DNA of 64,000 bases from Rhizobacter sp. Root404 (GCF_001425865.1 NZ_LMDS01000004.1:1368947-1432946); one strand, 5' to 3'; shown: positions 38,238 through 47,043, counted from the first letter of the stretch. Notes: a model not told the origin generated them from the sequence alone. A program made the numbers and translations.

Positions 38238-39164
38238 CTAGAGGGCCAGCCCTTCGTCCAGCACCACGCGCTCGAGGGCCTGCTCGAACATCGTCCGCGC
38301 GGCGGCGGTCACGTCGTGCAGGTGCCGATGCAGCGCGGCATCGGCGTCGTTGCGCGCCACGCATTCGCCGCTGTAGACCTCGAAGCTGGACAGCAGCGTG
38401 ACGATCTCGGCCAGGTGGCGCGGGCACTCGCAGGCAATGCGCGAGGGCGTCTCGCGCAGCGACGAGAGCTCGGCATCGCTGTAGCGCCGCGGGGTCGATT
38501 TGGCCGTGGGCATCATCGCGCGCACGGCGGGCGCCGGCCGCGCGGCGACGACGAGCCGCGCCAGCGCCTTGCCGGTGACCGGCTCGCGCAGCACGGTCAC
38601 CCCCGCCGCGCGCAGCGCGTCGGCCGCCGCCTCGGTGCCGAAGCCGTAGACGAGGATCACCGCCGGCACCGGCAGCTCGGCACGCACCGCGAGCACGCGC
38701 GCGGCCAGCTGCGCATGCAGCGTCGGCACCTGGATCACCAGCACGTCGGCGCTGCCCGCCTGAGCCAGCGCCCGTTCCAGTTGCTCGAGTTCGTCGTACA
38801 CGAAGGCCGGCGCCGGGCGCAGGTGGTCCTCCAGCCGACGCGCCGCAGCGCGGCCGACGACCAGCACGCGCTGCTCGCCGGTCGGCGCGGCATGGCCGGC
38901 GGACAGCCGCGCCAGCTCGTCGACGTCGAGCCGCGCCAGCGTGCCGATCGCGTGGCCTTCGAGCGTCAGCCGCTTGATGAGCCGCAGGCGTTGCACGTCG
39001 CCCATCGAATAGGTGCGCTGGCCGGCCGGCGAGCGCGGCGGCGCGACCACGCCGTAGCGGTGCTCCCAGATGCGCAGCGTGGCGGGCGAGACGCCGGCGA
39101 GCCGTGCTGCCGTGCCGCTGCGCAGCAAGGTGGTGGAGGGGGATTCGTCGGCGTCCGAGGGCAT
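38238..39164 (-). CDS. MerR-family regulator, LitR/CarH-like architecture without a B12 motif
   Basis: About 308 residues from the ATG at 39164 (39197 is an alternative). A MerR HTH (GTAARLAGVSPATLRIWEHR, then GVVAPPRSPAGQRTYS) is followed by a Rossmann-like domain (VLVVGRAAARRLED; ADVLVIQVPTLHAQ) laid out as in CarH/LitR, but the DxHxxG signature of B12 binding is missing. The tail CECPRHLAEIVTLLSSFEVY is conserved in relatives. It is divergent from the fasciclin gene, and the shared promoter has paired TTGACTCA boxes. Control of the fasciclin-HiPIP operon is inferred. Confidence 0.82.
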   Translation of the reverse strand: MPSDADESPSTTLLRSGTAARLAGVSPATLRIWEHRYGVVAPPRSPAGQRTYSMGDVQRLRLIKRLTLEGHAIGTLARLDVDELARLSAGHAAPTGEQRVLVVGRAAARRLEDHLRPAPAFVYDELEQLERALAQAGSADVLVIQVPTLHAQLAARVLAVRAELPVPAVILVYGFGTEAAADALRAAGVTVLREPVTGKALARLVVAARPAPAVRAMMPTAKSTPRRYSDAELSSLRETPSRIACECPRHLAEIVTLLSSFEVYSGECVARNDADAALHRHLHDVTAAARTMFEQALERVVLDEGLAL

Positions 39165-39221
39165 GATGAATTCAACTGACACGAGTTTGAAACGCAATTA
39201 TGCGGCACATAGCCACATTAA

Positions 39222-39240
39222 TTGACTCAATATTGACTCA
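39222..39240 (+). promoter_or_regulatory. Paired TTGACTCA boxes, likely MerR operator
   Basis: TTGACTCA occurs at 39222-39229 and again at 39233-39240, an 11-base period that puts both on the same face of the helix. The second copy overlaps the -35 element of the fasciclin promoter. The gene for a LitR-like MerR regulator starts divergently about 60 bases away. Confidence 0.6.
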
Positions 39241-39263
39241 TTCCGGGCGGTGCTTTCTATGAT
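39233..39263 (+). promoter_or_regulatory. Promoter of the fasciclin-HiPIP operon
   Basis: A -35 TTGACT (39233-39238) and -10 TATGAT (39258-39263) are separated by 19 bases, the long spacer typical of promoters run by MerR proteins. The fasciclin ATG is 36 bases downstream. Confidence 0.6.
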
Positions 39264-39298
39264 CCGGCATCTCCAACCACCATCCCACGAGGCTTTCC

Positions 39299-39754
39299 AT
39301 GTACAAGAAACTCCTGATCGCCGGCGCTGTCGCCCTCACCGCCGTGTCCGCCCAGGCCGCCGACATCGTCGACACCGCCGTCGCTGCCGGCAAGTTCAAG
39401 ACGCTCGCCACCGCGCTGCAGGCCGCCGGCCTGGTCGACACGCTGAAGGGCAAGGGCCCGTTCACCGTGTTCGCGCCGACCGACGAGGCCTTCGCCAAGG
39501 TGCCCAAGGCCGACCTCGACGCGCTGCTGAAGGACAAGGCCAAGCTGACCGCCGTGCTGACCTACCACGTCGTGCCGGGCAAGGTGATGTCCACCGACAT
39601 CAAGCCGGGCAAGGTCAAGACCGTGCAGGGCAGCGAGCTGACGATCGGCACCGCCGGCGGCGTGACGGTCGACAACGCCAAGGTTGTGGCGGCGGACGTG
39701 GCGGCTGACAACGGCGTGATCCATGTCATCGATACCGTGTTGATGCCCAAGTAG
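39299..39754 (+). CDS. Fasciclin-domain (FAS1) exported protein
   Basis: A 151-residue protein with a Sec signal ([20 protein letters not shown]) and a single FAS1 domain. Its two conserved boxes are [17 protein letters not shown] (H1) and [12 protein letters not shown] (H2), plus the TYHVVPGKV segment. FAS1 domains mediate adhesion at the envelope. GAGG lies six bases before the ATG. It is first in an operon with HiPIP and a Tat lipoprotein under the MerR-type promoter. Confidence 0.92.
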   Translation: MYKKLLIAGAVALTAVSAQAADIVDTAVAAGKFKTLATALQAAGLVDTLKGKGPFTVFAPTDEAFAKVPKADLDALLKDKAKLTAVLTYHVVPGKVMSTDIKPGKVKTVQGSELTIGTAGGVTVDNAKVVAADVAADNGVIHVIDTVLMPK

Positions 39755-39787
39755 GCTCGGCATCCGACCACCCGAAGGAGATTTGCC

Positions 39788-40102
39788 ATGCACACCTTGA
39801 ACGCCACCCGTCGCGTCTTTCTGATCACCGTCGCCGCCACCGGCAGCGCTGCTTTGAGCGCACGAGCCCTCGCCCAGGCCATGGTCGGCGAGAAGGACGC
39901 CCAGGCCGTCGCGCTCGGCTATGTCGCCGACGCCACCAAGGCCGACGCGAAGAAGTTCCCGAAGTACGCCGCCGGCCAGGTGTGCGCCAACTGCGCGCTG
40001 TACCAGGGCAAGGCGGGCGACGCCGCGGGCGCCTGCCCGCTGTTCGCCGGCAAGCAGGTCGCCGCGAAGGGGTGGTGCAGCGCATGGGCCAAGAAGGCCT
40101 GA
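39788..40102 (+). CDS. High-potential iron-sulfur protein (HiPIP)
   Basis: A 104-residue periplasmic 4Fe-4S electron carrier. The Tat signal contains TRRVFLITVAATG and is cleaved near ALAQ. The mature protein has the four-cysteine pattern VCANCALYQG, GACPLF, GWCSAW. HiPIPs accept electrons from quinol-cytochrome complexes. An AAGGAG ribosome site precedes the ATG. The stop overlaps the next ATG by one base. Control by a LitR-like regulator would link it to light or redox stress. Confidence 0.93.
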   Translation: MHTLNATRRVFLITVAATGSAALSARALAQAMVGEKDAQAVALGYVADATKADAKKFPKYAAGQVCANCALYQGKAGDAAGACPLFAGKQVAAKGWCSAWAKKA

Positions 40103-41034
40103 TGCCGACAAGCGGCGGCGCCGGCCGGTCGAGCCGCGGCGTCACCCGACGCACGCTGCTCGGCGGCCTGGCGCTGCCGCTGCTCGGCGCCTGCAGCACG
40201 CCGCTGCCGCTCGGCGTCCCCGCGGTCGCCGAGCCCGACGCGCAGCGGCTGCTGCGCGACAGCGCCGAGGCGCACGGCCTGGCGGCTTACCGGCAGATCG
40301 CCGACATCAGCGTGGCCTACGCGGGCGAGTGGCGCGCGCTGATCGGACGCATCCAGCCCGAGGTGACCGACACGGGTTTCCGCGGCCGCTCCGAGGAGCG
40401 CCTGATCCCGCGCGCCGGCGTCGTCGCGCAGGCCTACACCGGCGAGCGCGGACGCAAGCAGGTGGCGTGGCGCCGCGTCCGCGGGGCGCCCGGTGATCTC
40501 GGCGAGGCGACGGTGTGGCTCAATGGCGCGCGCAGCGCCGACCCCGCGGTACAGCAGGCCGCGGCGCTGGTGGCCGAGGGCTACGGGCTGTTCCTGCTCG
40601 GGCCGCTGTGGCTTGTGGACCGCGACGCCCCGGCCCGGCTGGCCGGGATCGAGGTGGTCGACGGGCGGGTGTGCGACGTCGTGCAGGTCTGGCTCTCGCC
40701 CGGGCTGGGCCGCGCGGCCACCGACCGGGTGGCGCTGTGCGTGGACCGGCGCGACCGCGTGACCCGCCGCATCCGCTTCACGCTCGAGGGGTTCGCGACC
40801 ACGCGCGGCGCCGTCGCCGAGGTCGACACCTTCGACCACGAGCGGCGTTTCGGCGTGCTGTGGCCGATGCGGTCGTTCGAGCGGGTCGTGCACCCGATCG
40901 CCCTGCCGGCGCACGACTGGCGCATCACCGGGCTCGATGTCAACCGCGGCTTCGCGCCGGCGGACCTGATGGGCCCCGAATTCACGGGGCCGGCCGCGGC
41001 GCCGGCACGCCCGCTCCAGCGCGCCGGTCAGTAG
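40102..41034 (+). CDS. Tat-exported lipoprotein of unknown function
   Basis: A 310-residue protein. The N-terminus contains a twin-arginine motif (GVTRRTLLGGLA) followed by the lipobox LLGAC, so it should be exported folded and lipidated. The mature part has beta-rich stretches such as ERLIPRAGVVAQAYTGERGR and DRVTRRIRFTLEGF, reminiscent of LolA-like lipid-binding sheets, though no motif proves this. Its ATG overlaps the HiPIP stop (TGATG), so the two are coupled; a shared periplasmic redox or envelope role is likely. Confidence 0.72.
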   Translation: MPTSGGAGRSSRGVTRRTLLGGLALPLLGACSTPLPLGVPAVAEPDAQRLLRDSAEAHGLAAYRQIADISVAYAGEWRALIGRIQPEVTDTGFRGRSEERLIPRAGVVAQAYTGERGRKQVAWRRVRGAPGDLGEATVWLNGARSADPAVQQAAALVAEGYGLFLLGPLWLVDRDAPARLAGIEVVDGRVCDVVQVWLSPGLGRAATDRVALCVDRRDRVTRRIRFTLEGFATTRGAVAEVDTFDHERRFGVLWPMRSFERVVHPIALPAHDWRITGLDVNRGFAPADLMGPEFTGPAAAPARPLQRAGQ

Positions 41035-41243
41035 TGCGGCGGGAGCTCGTCCCGCAGGTTGCGCGGCTCGGCCTGTCCGGCGTCGGACGGCTGCTGGCGC
41101 AGCGCGGCCAGCTCGCGCATCAGCAGATCGATCTGGTCCTGCTGCCGGGCGACCAGGCGATTCAGGTGATCGACCAGGTCATCGGCGAAGCTGGCCTTGA
41201 TCTCCAGCTCGGTCAGCCGTTGTTCCAGTTGGTCGTCCGTCAT
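41028..41243 (-). CDS. slyX: SlyX-family small protein
   Basis: A 71-residue coiled-coil protein: MTDDQLEQRLTELEIKASFA is followed by LNRLVARQQDQIDLLMREL and a proline-rich C-terminus ending PPHY, as in SlyX. Function is unknown. The gene is convergent with the lipoprotein gene, sharing seven bases at the ends. A longer in-frame reading to 41582 runs into the divergent receptor operon and is not supported. Confidence 0.85.
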   Translation of the reverse strand: MTDDQLEQRLTELEIKASFADDLVDHLNRLVARQQDQIDLLMRELAALRQQPSDAGQAEPRNLRDELPPHY

Positions 41244-41329
41244 CGCGCGTGAAGTGGGTAGCGGCCGGAACCCCGGCTCGCACCGATTATGTGCGTCTCC
41301 CCTAGACTTCACCCACCTTGGAGTCTCAC

Positions 41330-41413
41330 GTGAACGCCCACCACATCCCTGACGACGTAGACGACGAGTTGCCGATCGCCTGCGGGGCCGGCCCGCGGGG
41401 CCTTCCGGCGTGA
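41330..41413 (+). CDS. 27-residue leader peptide ahead of the TonB receptor
   Basis: A short ORF starts at GTG 41330 with a good GGAG site seven bases upstream. It ends at TGA 41411-41413, overlapping the GTG start of the receptor gene (GTGA). The product MNAHHIPDDVDDELPIACGA plus seven residues is acidic and histidine-containing. The receptor has no ribosome site of its own, so it is likely translated by coupling from this leader. It is too short for homology evidence. Confidence 0.5.
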   Translation: MNAHHIPDDVDDELPIACGAGPRGLPA

Positions 41414-43299
41414 GCGCCCCGGCCTGGCCGGTGGCGCTGCTGCTCGGCGCCACGTTCGCACTCGGGCCGGCGGCGCAGGCCGGCGCGCCGGCGGCGGCGA
41501 GCCTGGCCGACCTGTCGCTCGAACAGCTGCGCGAGGTCGTCGTGACGACCGTCGCGCGCCGGCCCGAGCGGCTGGAAGCCACCGCGGCCTCGGTCTACGT
41601 GATCAGCGCCGATGACATCCGCCGCGCCGGCGCCACCACGATTCCCGAGGCGCTGCGCCTGGCCCCGACGCTGAGCGTCGCGCGGGCGGACGCCAACCAG
41701 TACGCCGTCAGCGCGCGCGGCTTCAACAACGTGCTGGCCAACAAGATGCTCGTCGTGATCGACGGCCGTCCGGTCTACACGCCGCTGTTCTCCGGGGTGT
41801 TCTGGGAAGTGCAGGACGTGATGCTCGAGGATGTCGCACGCATCGAGGTCGTCACCGGCCCGAGTACCGCACTGTGGGGCAGCAACGCGGTCAACGGGCT
41901 GATCCACATCGTCACGCGCAACGCCGCGGCCACCGCGGGGGCGCTGGTGTCGGCCAACTGGGGCGACCGCCAGCGCAGCGCGGCGTTGCGCTACGGCTTC
42001 GACGGCGGCGCGGGCGGCCACCTGCGCCTGTATGCGAAGTCCTACGACCGGCAGGACACGCACCGCGCCGACGGCCTGTCGGTCGGCGATGCCGCGGCCG
42101 GCACGCAGGTCGGCTTCCGCGGCGATTGGGCGCTGGCGCAATCGACGTTGACGCTGCAAGGGGACGCGTACCGCAGCCACATCGACCAGGGGGCGACCAC
42201 GCGCCGCCTCGGCGGGGCCAACCTGCTGGGCCGCTGGGAGCGCACCTTCGCCGACGGCAGCGACATGAGCGTCCAGGCCTACGTCGACCGCACCACGCGC
42301 GACCAGCCGGGGGCCGTGATCGACAAGCTGGACACCGTCGACCTGATCGCGCAGTACGGCTTCCGGCCGGCGGACGCGCACCGCGTGCTGCTGGGGGCCG
42401 GCTACCGCCATGCCCGCGACGACGTCACGAGCTTCGATGCAATCGCGATGATCCCGGCGGTCCGGACGATGGGCTGGGGCCGCGTCTTCGCCCAGGACGA
42501 GATCGGCCTGACCCGCCGGCTCGCCGTCACGCTCGCGGCCAGCGTCGAAACCAATCCGTACACCGGCGCGCAGCTGCTGCCCAGCGTGCGGCTGGCGTAC
42601 CGGCCGAACGCCGAATCGACCTGGTGGGGCGCCATCTCGCGGGCCTCGCGGGCGCCGTCGCGGGTGGACCGCGATTACGTGCAGCCGGCACGCCCGCCCT
42701 ACCTGATCGCAGGTGGTCCGGACTTCGTCTCCGAGATCGCCGAGGTCTACGAGCTCGGCTTCCGCGCCCAGCCGGTGCCGGCCCTGTCCTATTCGGTGAC
42801 CTTGTTCCAGCACGAGCACAGCCGCCTGCGCTCGCTGGCGCCGACGGCCCAGGGGCTGCAGTTCCAGAACGGGTACCGGGGTCGCACCCGCGGGGTCGAG
42901 GCCTGGGCCCGGTGGCGCGTCACCCCCGCCTGGCGGCTCGACGCCGGGTTGAGCCTGCTGCAGCAGAAGCTCGCCCTCAGTCCCGGCGCGATCGATGTGG
43001 TCGGCGTGCAGGGCCTGGGCAACGATCCGCGCCAGTCCTGGTCGCTGCGCTCGTCGGTCGACCTGTCGGCGCGCGTCGGCTGGGACGTGTCGGTGCGGCA
43101 CGTGGGCGAGCTGCCCGCACCGCGCGTGCCCTCCTACACCGCGGTCGATTCGCGGCTCGCCTGGCGCCTCGCGCCACGCACCGAGATCGCGCTGGTGGTG
43201 CAGAACCTGTTCGACCCGAGCCATGCCGAATGGGGCAACCCGGCGAACCGGGTGGAGCTCGAACGGTCGGTCCTGCTGCAGTTGCGCTGGCAGCCATGA
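41410..43299 (+). CDS. TonB-dependent outer-membrane receptor
   Basis: A 629-residue receptor with GTG start. After the export signal (cleaved near AAQA) comes a TonB-box-like EVVVTTVARRPE. The plug domain has VYVISADDIRRAGATTIPEA and MLVVIDGRPVYTPLFSGVFW, and VTGPSTALWGSNAVNGLIHI. The barrel ends in a phenylalanine-free ERSVLLQLRWQP. It imports an unknown ligand, perhaps a metal chelate, and is in one operon with a YfiR-like protein and a kinase, so it may serve as sensor. Stop overlaps the next gene by four bases. Confidence 0.9.
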   Translation: MSAPAWPVALLLGATFALGPAAQAGAPAAASLADLSLEQLREVVVTTVARRPERLEATAASVYVISADDIRRAGATTIPEALRLAPTLSVARADANQYAVSARGFNNVLANKMLVVIDGRPVYTPLFSGVFWEVQDVMLEDVARIEVVTGPSTALWGSNAVNGLIHIVTRNAAATAGALVSANWGDRQRSAALRYGFDGGAGGHLRLYAKSYDRQDTHRADGLSVGDAAAGTQVGFRGDWALAQSTLTLQGDAYRSHIDQGATTRRLGGANLLGRWERTFADGSDMSVQAYVDRTTRDQPGAVIDKLDTVDLIAQYGFRPADAHRVLLGAGYRHARDDVTSFDAIAMIPAVRTMGWGRVFAQDEIGLTRRLAVTLAASVETNPYTGAQLLPSVRLAYRPNAESTWWGAISRASRAPSRVDRDYVQPARPPYLIAGGPDFVSEIAEVYELGFRAQPVPALSYSVTLFQHEHSRLRSLAPTAQGLQFQNGYRGRTRGVEAWARWRVTPAWRLDAGLSLLQQKLALSPGAIDVVGVQGLGNDPRQSWSLRSSVDLSARVGWDVSVRHVGELPAPRVPSYTAVDSRLAWRLAPRTEIALVVQNLFDPSHAEWGNPANRVELERSVLLQLRWQP

Positions 43300-43844
43300 A
43301 CCCGACGGCGCGGCGTCACGGCCTGTGCCTCGGCCTGCTGCTGGCGCTCGGCATCGCGCCGGCGGGCGCCCAGGTCCAGGCGGTGGTCCCCGACGTCACC
43401 GTCAAGGCCGCCTACCTGTACCGGTTCCTGAGCTACGTCGACTGGCCTGCCCGGGCGCTGGCGCCCGGCGCGACGCCGCTGGTCGTCGGTGTCGCCGGGG
43501 CCGACGAGGTGTTGCGCGAACTGCAGACGCTGGTCGCCGGGCGCTCGATCGACGGGCACCCGGTGGTGGTGCGCCGGCTCGGCGAGAGCGACGGCGTCGA
43601 CGGCGTCCACGCCTTGTTCGTCGGCGCGGCAGGGTCGCTGCCGGGGTGGGTGCAGAAGGCCCGGGACCAGCCGGTGCTGATCGTGACCGACGTGCCCCGG
43701 GGCGTGGACGCGGGCGGCATGCTCGGCCTGCTGCCGACCGGCGGACGGATCCGTTTCGAGGCCTCGCCCGCCGCGGCCGAACGCGCCGGCCTGAAGCTCA
43801 GCGCCCGGCTGCTCGCCGTGGCCGAACGGGTGGTGAACCCATGA
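43296..43844 (+). CDS. YfiR-like periplasmic protein (DUF4154)
   Basis: A 182-residue protein with signal peptide (LCLGLLLALGIAPAGAQ). The mature part begins VKAAYLYRFLSYVDWPA, the hallmark of DUF4154/YfiR, and contains VHALFVG and VLIVTDVPRGVDAGGMLGLL. In Pseudomonas, YfiR is a periplasmic repressor of the CHASE8-containing cyclase YfiN. Here it is coupled (ATGA at both ends) between the TonB receptor and a kinase with a YfiN-like sensor, so it likely inhibits or informs that kinase. Confidence 0.85.
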   Translation: MNPTARRHGLCLGLLLALGIAPAGAQVQAVVPDVTVKAAYLYRFLSYVDWPARALAPGATPLVVGVAGADEVLRELQTLVAGRSIDGHPVVVRRLGESDGVDGVHALFVGAAGSLPGWVQKARDQPVLIVTDVPRGVDAGGMLGLLPTGGRIRFEASPAAAERAGLKLSARLLAVAERVVNP

Positions 43845-45706
43845 CCGGCCTGCAACCCCGGCGCTCGCTGCGCCGCAAGATCATGCTGGTCGTGATGACG
43901 GCCACGGGCGCGGCGCTGCTGCTCAGCGCCCTCGCCCTGCTGACCTACGAGCTCTATTCGAACCGCAGCGCATGGGTCAGCGACCTGCAATCCCAGGCCG
44001 ACCTGATCGGCCAGTCGGTCGAGCCGACGCTGGTGTTCAACGACCCGAAGGCCGCGCAGGAAGCGCTCGCCGCCTTCCGCCTGCGGCCGCAGATCCGCGC
44101 GGCGGTGCTCTTCGACGCCGGCGGTCGACCGTTCGCCAGCTACGGCGCGGACCCGGCCGAGGCGCATCCGACGACGCTGCGGGCCGAACGCGACGTCCGC
44201 TTCGACGGCGCCGAACTCGAGCTGACGCGCCCCGTGATGCACGCCGGCGAACGCGTCGGTACGGTCTACCTGCGGGCGCGCCACGACGTCATGCGGCGCG
44301 TGCTCGGCTACGTCGGCATCCTCGCGCTGGCGAGCGCGGCCGGGCTGGCGCTGGCGGCGCTGATCTTCCGCCAGCTGCACCCGGCGATCACGCGGCCGGT
44401 GGTCGCGATGGCCGATGTCTCGCGCCGCATCATCGAGGATCGCAACTACGATCTGCGCGTCGTGGTGCCGCAGGGTGACGACGAGGTGGCCATGCTGGTC
44501 ACCGCGTTCAACCGGATGCTCGACGAGCTGGCCACCGAGATGACGGAGCGGCGCAGCGCCGAGGCGGCGCTGCGCGAGGCCGACCGCCGCAAGGACGAGT
44601 TCCTCGCGACCCTGGCGCACGAACTGCGCAACCCGCTGGCGCCGCTGCGCACCGGACTCGCGCTGCTCGAGCGCGCCGACCACGATCCGGAGGTGCGCCA
44701 CCGGATGCGCGAGATGATGAAGCGGCAGCTGACCCAGATGGTCCGGCTGATCGACGACCTGCTCGAGGTCTCGCGGATCACCCGCGGCAAGCTCGAGCTG
44801 CGGCGCGAACGCACCGACCTGGTCGCGTTGGCCCGCCAGGCGCTGGAGGCGGCGGATGCGGCACTCGTCGCCAAATCGCACGACGTGACCGTCCGCCTGC
44901 CGGACGTGCCGGTGTGGGTCGACGTCGACGTCGCCCGCATGATCCAGGTGCTGGTGAACCTGCTGAACAACGCCGCCAAGTACACGCCGGCGCACGGGCG
45001 GATCGCGCTCACCCTCGAGGTCGAAGGCGGCACGGCGACGGTGGCGGTCGCGGACAACGGGCTCGGCATCGATCCGGCGCGCCAGCAGAGCATCTTCGAG
45101 CTGTTCGTCCAGCTCGATACTTCGCTCGAGCGTGGTGCGGCCGGCCTCGGCATCGGGCTGACCATCGCGCGCCAGCTGATGCAGATGCACGGCGGCACGC
45201 TCGACGTGCGCAGTGCCGGCACCGGCCAGGGCTCGACCTTCACCGCGGCGCTGCCGCTGGCCGAAGCGCCGCAGACGGACGCAGCGGCGAGCGCGACGCG
45301 GCTCGCCACGCCGCCCGCCGCCGCGGGAACGATCGACATCGTGGTGGCCGACGACAACGTGGACTTCGCGTCCAGCTTCGCCGCGATGCTGCGACTGGAC
45401 GGCCACCGGGTGCGCGTCGCGCACGACGGGCGCACGGCGCTGCAGGCGATCGACGAGCACGCACCGAGCGTCGCGTTCCTCGACGTCGGCATGCCGCGGA
45501 TGAACGGGCTGGAGCTGGCGAGCCTGCTGCGCGGCCGGCCGTCGGCGCCGCCGCTGATGCTGGTCGCGGTGACCGGCTGGGGGCAGGAGACGGATCGCGT
45601 GCGGGTGCGGCACGCCGGCTTCGACCACCACCTGACGAAGCCGATCGACTTCAGCGACGCGCAGGCCCTGCTGGAGCGACTGCGCACCGAAACTGAGCGG
45701 CGCTGA
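43841..45706 (+). CDS. Membrane hybrid histidine kinase with CHASE8-like sensor
   Basis: A 621-residue kinase. Two membrane helices (about 13-38 and 152-176) flank a periplasmic CHASE8-like domain ([19 protein letters not shown] at about 51-69). HAMP follows (about 177-230), then HisKA with H260 ([15 protein letters not shown]), HATPase ([25 protein letters not shown]), and a C-terminal receiver with D548 ([12 protein letters not shown]). The sensor layout equals that of YfiN. The ATG overlaps the yfiR-like stop. Output is probably the receiver protein downstream. Confidence 0.9.
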   Translation: MTGLQPRRSLRRKIMLVVMTATGAALLLSALALLTYELYSNRSAWVSDLQSQADLIGQSVEPTLVFNDPKAAQEALAAFRLRPQIRAAVLFDAGGRPFASYGADPAEAHPTTLRAERDVRFDGAELELTRPVMHAGERVGTVYLRARHDVMRRVLGYVGILALASAAGLALAALIFRQLHPAITRPVVAMADVSRRIIEDRNYDLRVVVPQGDDEVAMLVTAFNRMLDELATEMTERRSAEAALREADRRKDEFLATLAHELRNPLAPLRTGLALLERADHDPEVRHRMREMMKRQLTQMVRLIDDLLEVSRITRGKLELRRERTDLVALARQALEAADAALVAKSHDVTVRLPDVPVWVDVDVARMIQVLVNLLNNAAKYTPAHGRIALTLEVEGGTATVAVADNGLGIDPARQQSIFELFVQLDTSLERGAAGLGIGLTIARQLMQMHGGTLDVRSAGTGQGSTFTAALPLAEAPQTDAAASATRLATPPAAAGTIDIVVADDNVDFASSFAAMLRLDGHRVRVAHDGRTALQAIDEHAPSVAFLDVGMPRMNGLELASLLRGRPSAPPLMLVAVTGWGQETDRVRVRHAGFDHHLTKPIDFSDAQALLERLRTETERR

Positions 45707-45720
45707 CCGGCCGGCGTAAG

Positions 45721-45753
45721 ATTGTGTCTCGATGGAATCGTCCGAGACACAAT
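45721..45753. promoter_or_regulatory. Perfect 11-bp inverted repeat before the receiver gene
   Basis: ATTGTGTCTCG (45721-45731) and CGAGACACAAT (45743-45753) are exactly complementary with an 11-base spacer. It lies 14 bases after the kinase stop and 16 before the receiver gene start. It has no U-tract, so a regulator-binding site or mRNA stem is more likely than a terminator. Confidence 0.6.
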
Positions 45754-45769
45754 TGATGCGGCGCCGACC

Positions 45770-46147
45770 ATGAGCGAGCCCGACGACGGGGTGAGGGTCG
45801 TGGTCGTGGACGACCTGCCGGACGCCTGCCTGACGCTGGGCATGCACCTGGAGTTCGATGGCTACACCGTGCGCTCGGCGAACAGCGCGGCCGAGGCACT
45901 CGAGCTGGTCGCCCGGTTCAGGCCGCATTGCGTGCTGCTCGACGTCCACATGCCGGACGTCGACGGGCTCGAACTGGCCCGCACCCTGCGCAGCCAGTAT
46001 GGCGACGACATCGTGCTGGTCGCCGTGACGGGCCGCTCGCCGACCGACGCCCGCGTGGCCGACGCGTTCGTGGTCGTCGACCACTACCTGCAGAAGCCGA
46101 TCGACCTGGAGCAGCTGCGCAAGGTGTTGCCGAACCTCGCCGTCTGA
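45770..46147 (+). CDS. Single-domain response regulator
   Basis: A 125-residue stand-alone receiver. The acidic pocket is VVVDD (13-15), phospho-acceptor D58 is in [13 protein letters not shown], the switch threonine lies in LVAVTGRSP, and the lysine in LQKPIDLEQ. It has no output domain, so it must act through protein contact or as a phosphate relay or sink for the hybrid kinase encoded upstream. The start at 45770 is chosen because upstream in-frame codons run through the 11-bp inverted repeat. Confidence 0.88.
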   Translation: MSEPDDGVRVVVVDDLPDACLTLGMHLEFDGYTVRSANSAAEALELVARFRPHCVLLDVHMPDVDGLELARTLRSQYGDDIVLVAVTGRSPTDARVADAFVVVDHYLQKPIDLEQLRKVLPNLAV

Positions 46148-46837
46148 TCAGCGCGCGGCCGCGTTCACGCGGCGGCGCGCACAACCGGCCACGGCCATCA
46201 GGCCGCCGGCGAACAGCGCCCAGGTCGACGGCTCGGGCACCGCCGGGGTGATGGCGCCGCCTGCAGTCAGCACCACGTTGTCGAGCAGCATGCCCATCGA
46301 GTCGGCCGGGCCGACGCTCTGGAAGCGCAGGCGTGCCTGGGTCGGGTCGGCGAGCGTGACGGACCGGCTGAACGTCGTGAAGTCGGCGTCGGACGCGAGC
46401 GAGAAACTCTCGCTGAACAGCACCTCGCCGAAGATGCTGACCAGCGACGCGACCACGCTGTTGCCGCTGCGGCCGCGCTGGTCGCCGGCCAGGTCGAACT
46501 GCATCGTCACCGTGCCGGGCGCCAGGTCGTAGGCGGTCAGCGTGGTCAGCGTCCCGTTGCCGCTGCCTTCCATGTCGACGCACGGCGTGCTGCCGCCCGC
46601 CAGCTGGCACAGGCTGTAGAAGTAGCCCGGCGCGAGCAGGTCGACGTTGGCGGCGCTGAAGTTCGCGAAGCCGCTGTATTCGGCGCTGCCGACGCCGCCG
46701 TGCTCGGCGTTGAAGTCGTCGGCGAGCAGCACGGTCGGGTCGGCGTGCGCCGCGGTGGCCGCGGCGACCAGGCAGGCGGCCAGCGCCAGGGTCTTCAGGC
46801 GGCTGCGCCTGCGGGTGGGTCGGGAGGTGGTGTTCAT
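46148..46837 (-). CDS. PEP-CTERM sorting-signal protein
   Basis: A 229-residue secreted protein. It has an N-terminal signal (hydrophobic LKTLALAACLVAAATAAHA) and a C-terminal VPEPSTWALFAGGLMAVAG followed by CARRR, the exosortase sorting tag. The body reads as a beta-sandwich rich in Ser, Thr and Gly (TAYDLAPGTVTMQFDLAG). Such proteins are cut and anchored by exosortase (EpsH), which is encoded elsewhere. Function is probably in biofilm or cell surface. Upstream in-frame sequence to 47029 lacks support. Confidence 0.87.
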   Translation of the reverse strand: MNTTSRPTRRRSRLKTLALAACLVAAATAAHADPTVLLADDFNAEHGGVGSAEYSGFANFSAANVDLLAPGYFYSLCQLAGGSTPCVDMEGSGNGTLTTLTAYDLAPGTVTMQFDLAGDQRGRSGNSVVASLVSIFGEVLFSESFSLASDADFTTFSRSVTLADPTQARLRFQSVGPADSMGMLLDNVVLTAGGAITPAVPEPSTWALFAGGLMAVAGCARRRVNAAAR

Positions 46838-47043
46838 CGGAGTCGTCCTCGGGTTGGGGTGGAAGAAGCTGTCCGCATTGTCGAAATCCGCACGTTCGGA
46901 AACATCGGCCAAAGGAGCCATTCGGGCGCATGGCCCGTCGGCCGGCGTAGGCCTCGTCCGACGCCCGCACGGGCGGACGGCTCCTCCCCATCGGCCCGCC
47001 GCCGGCGCAGGATTGCTGCATTGCACCAATCTTTTCGCACCGA

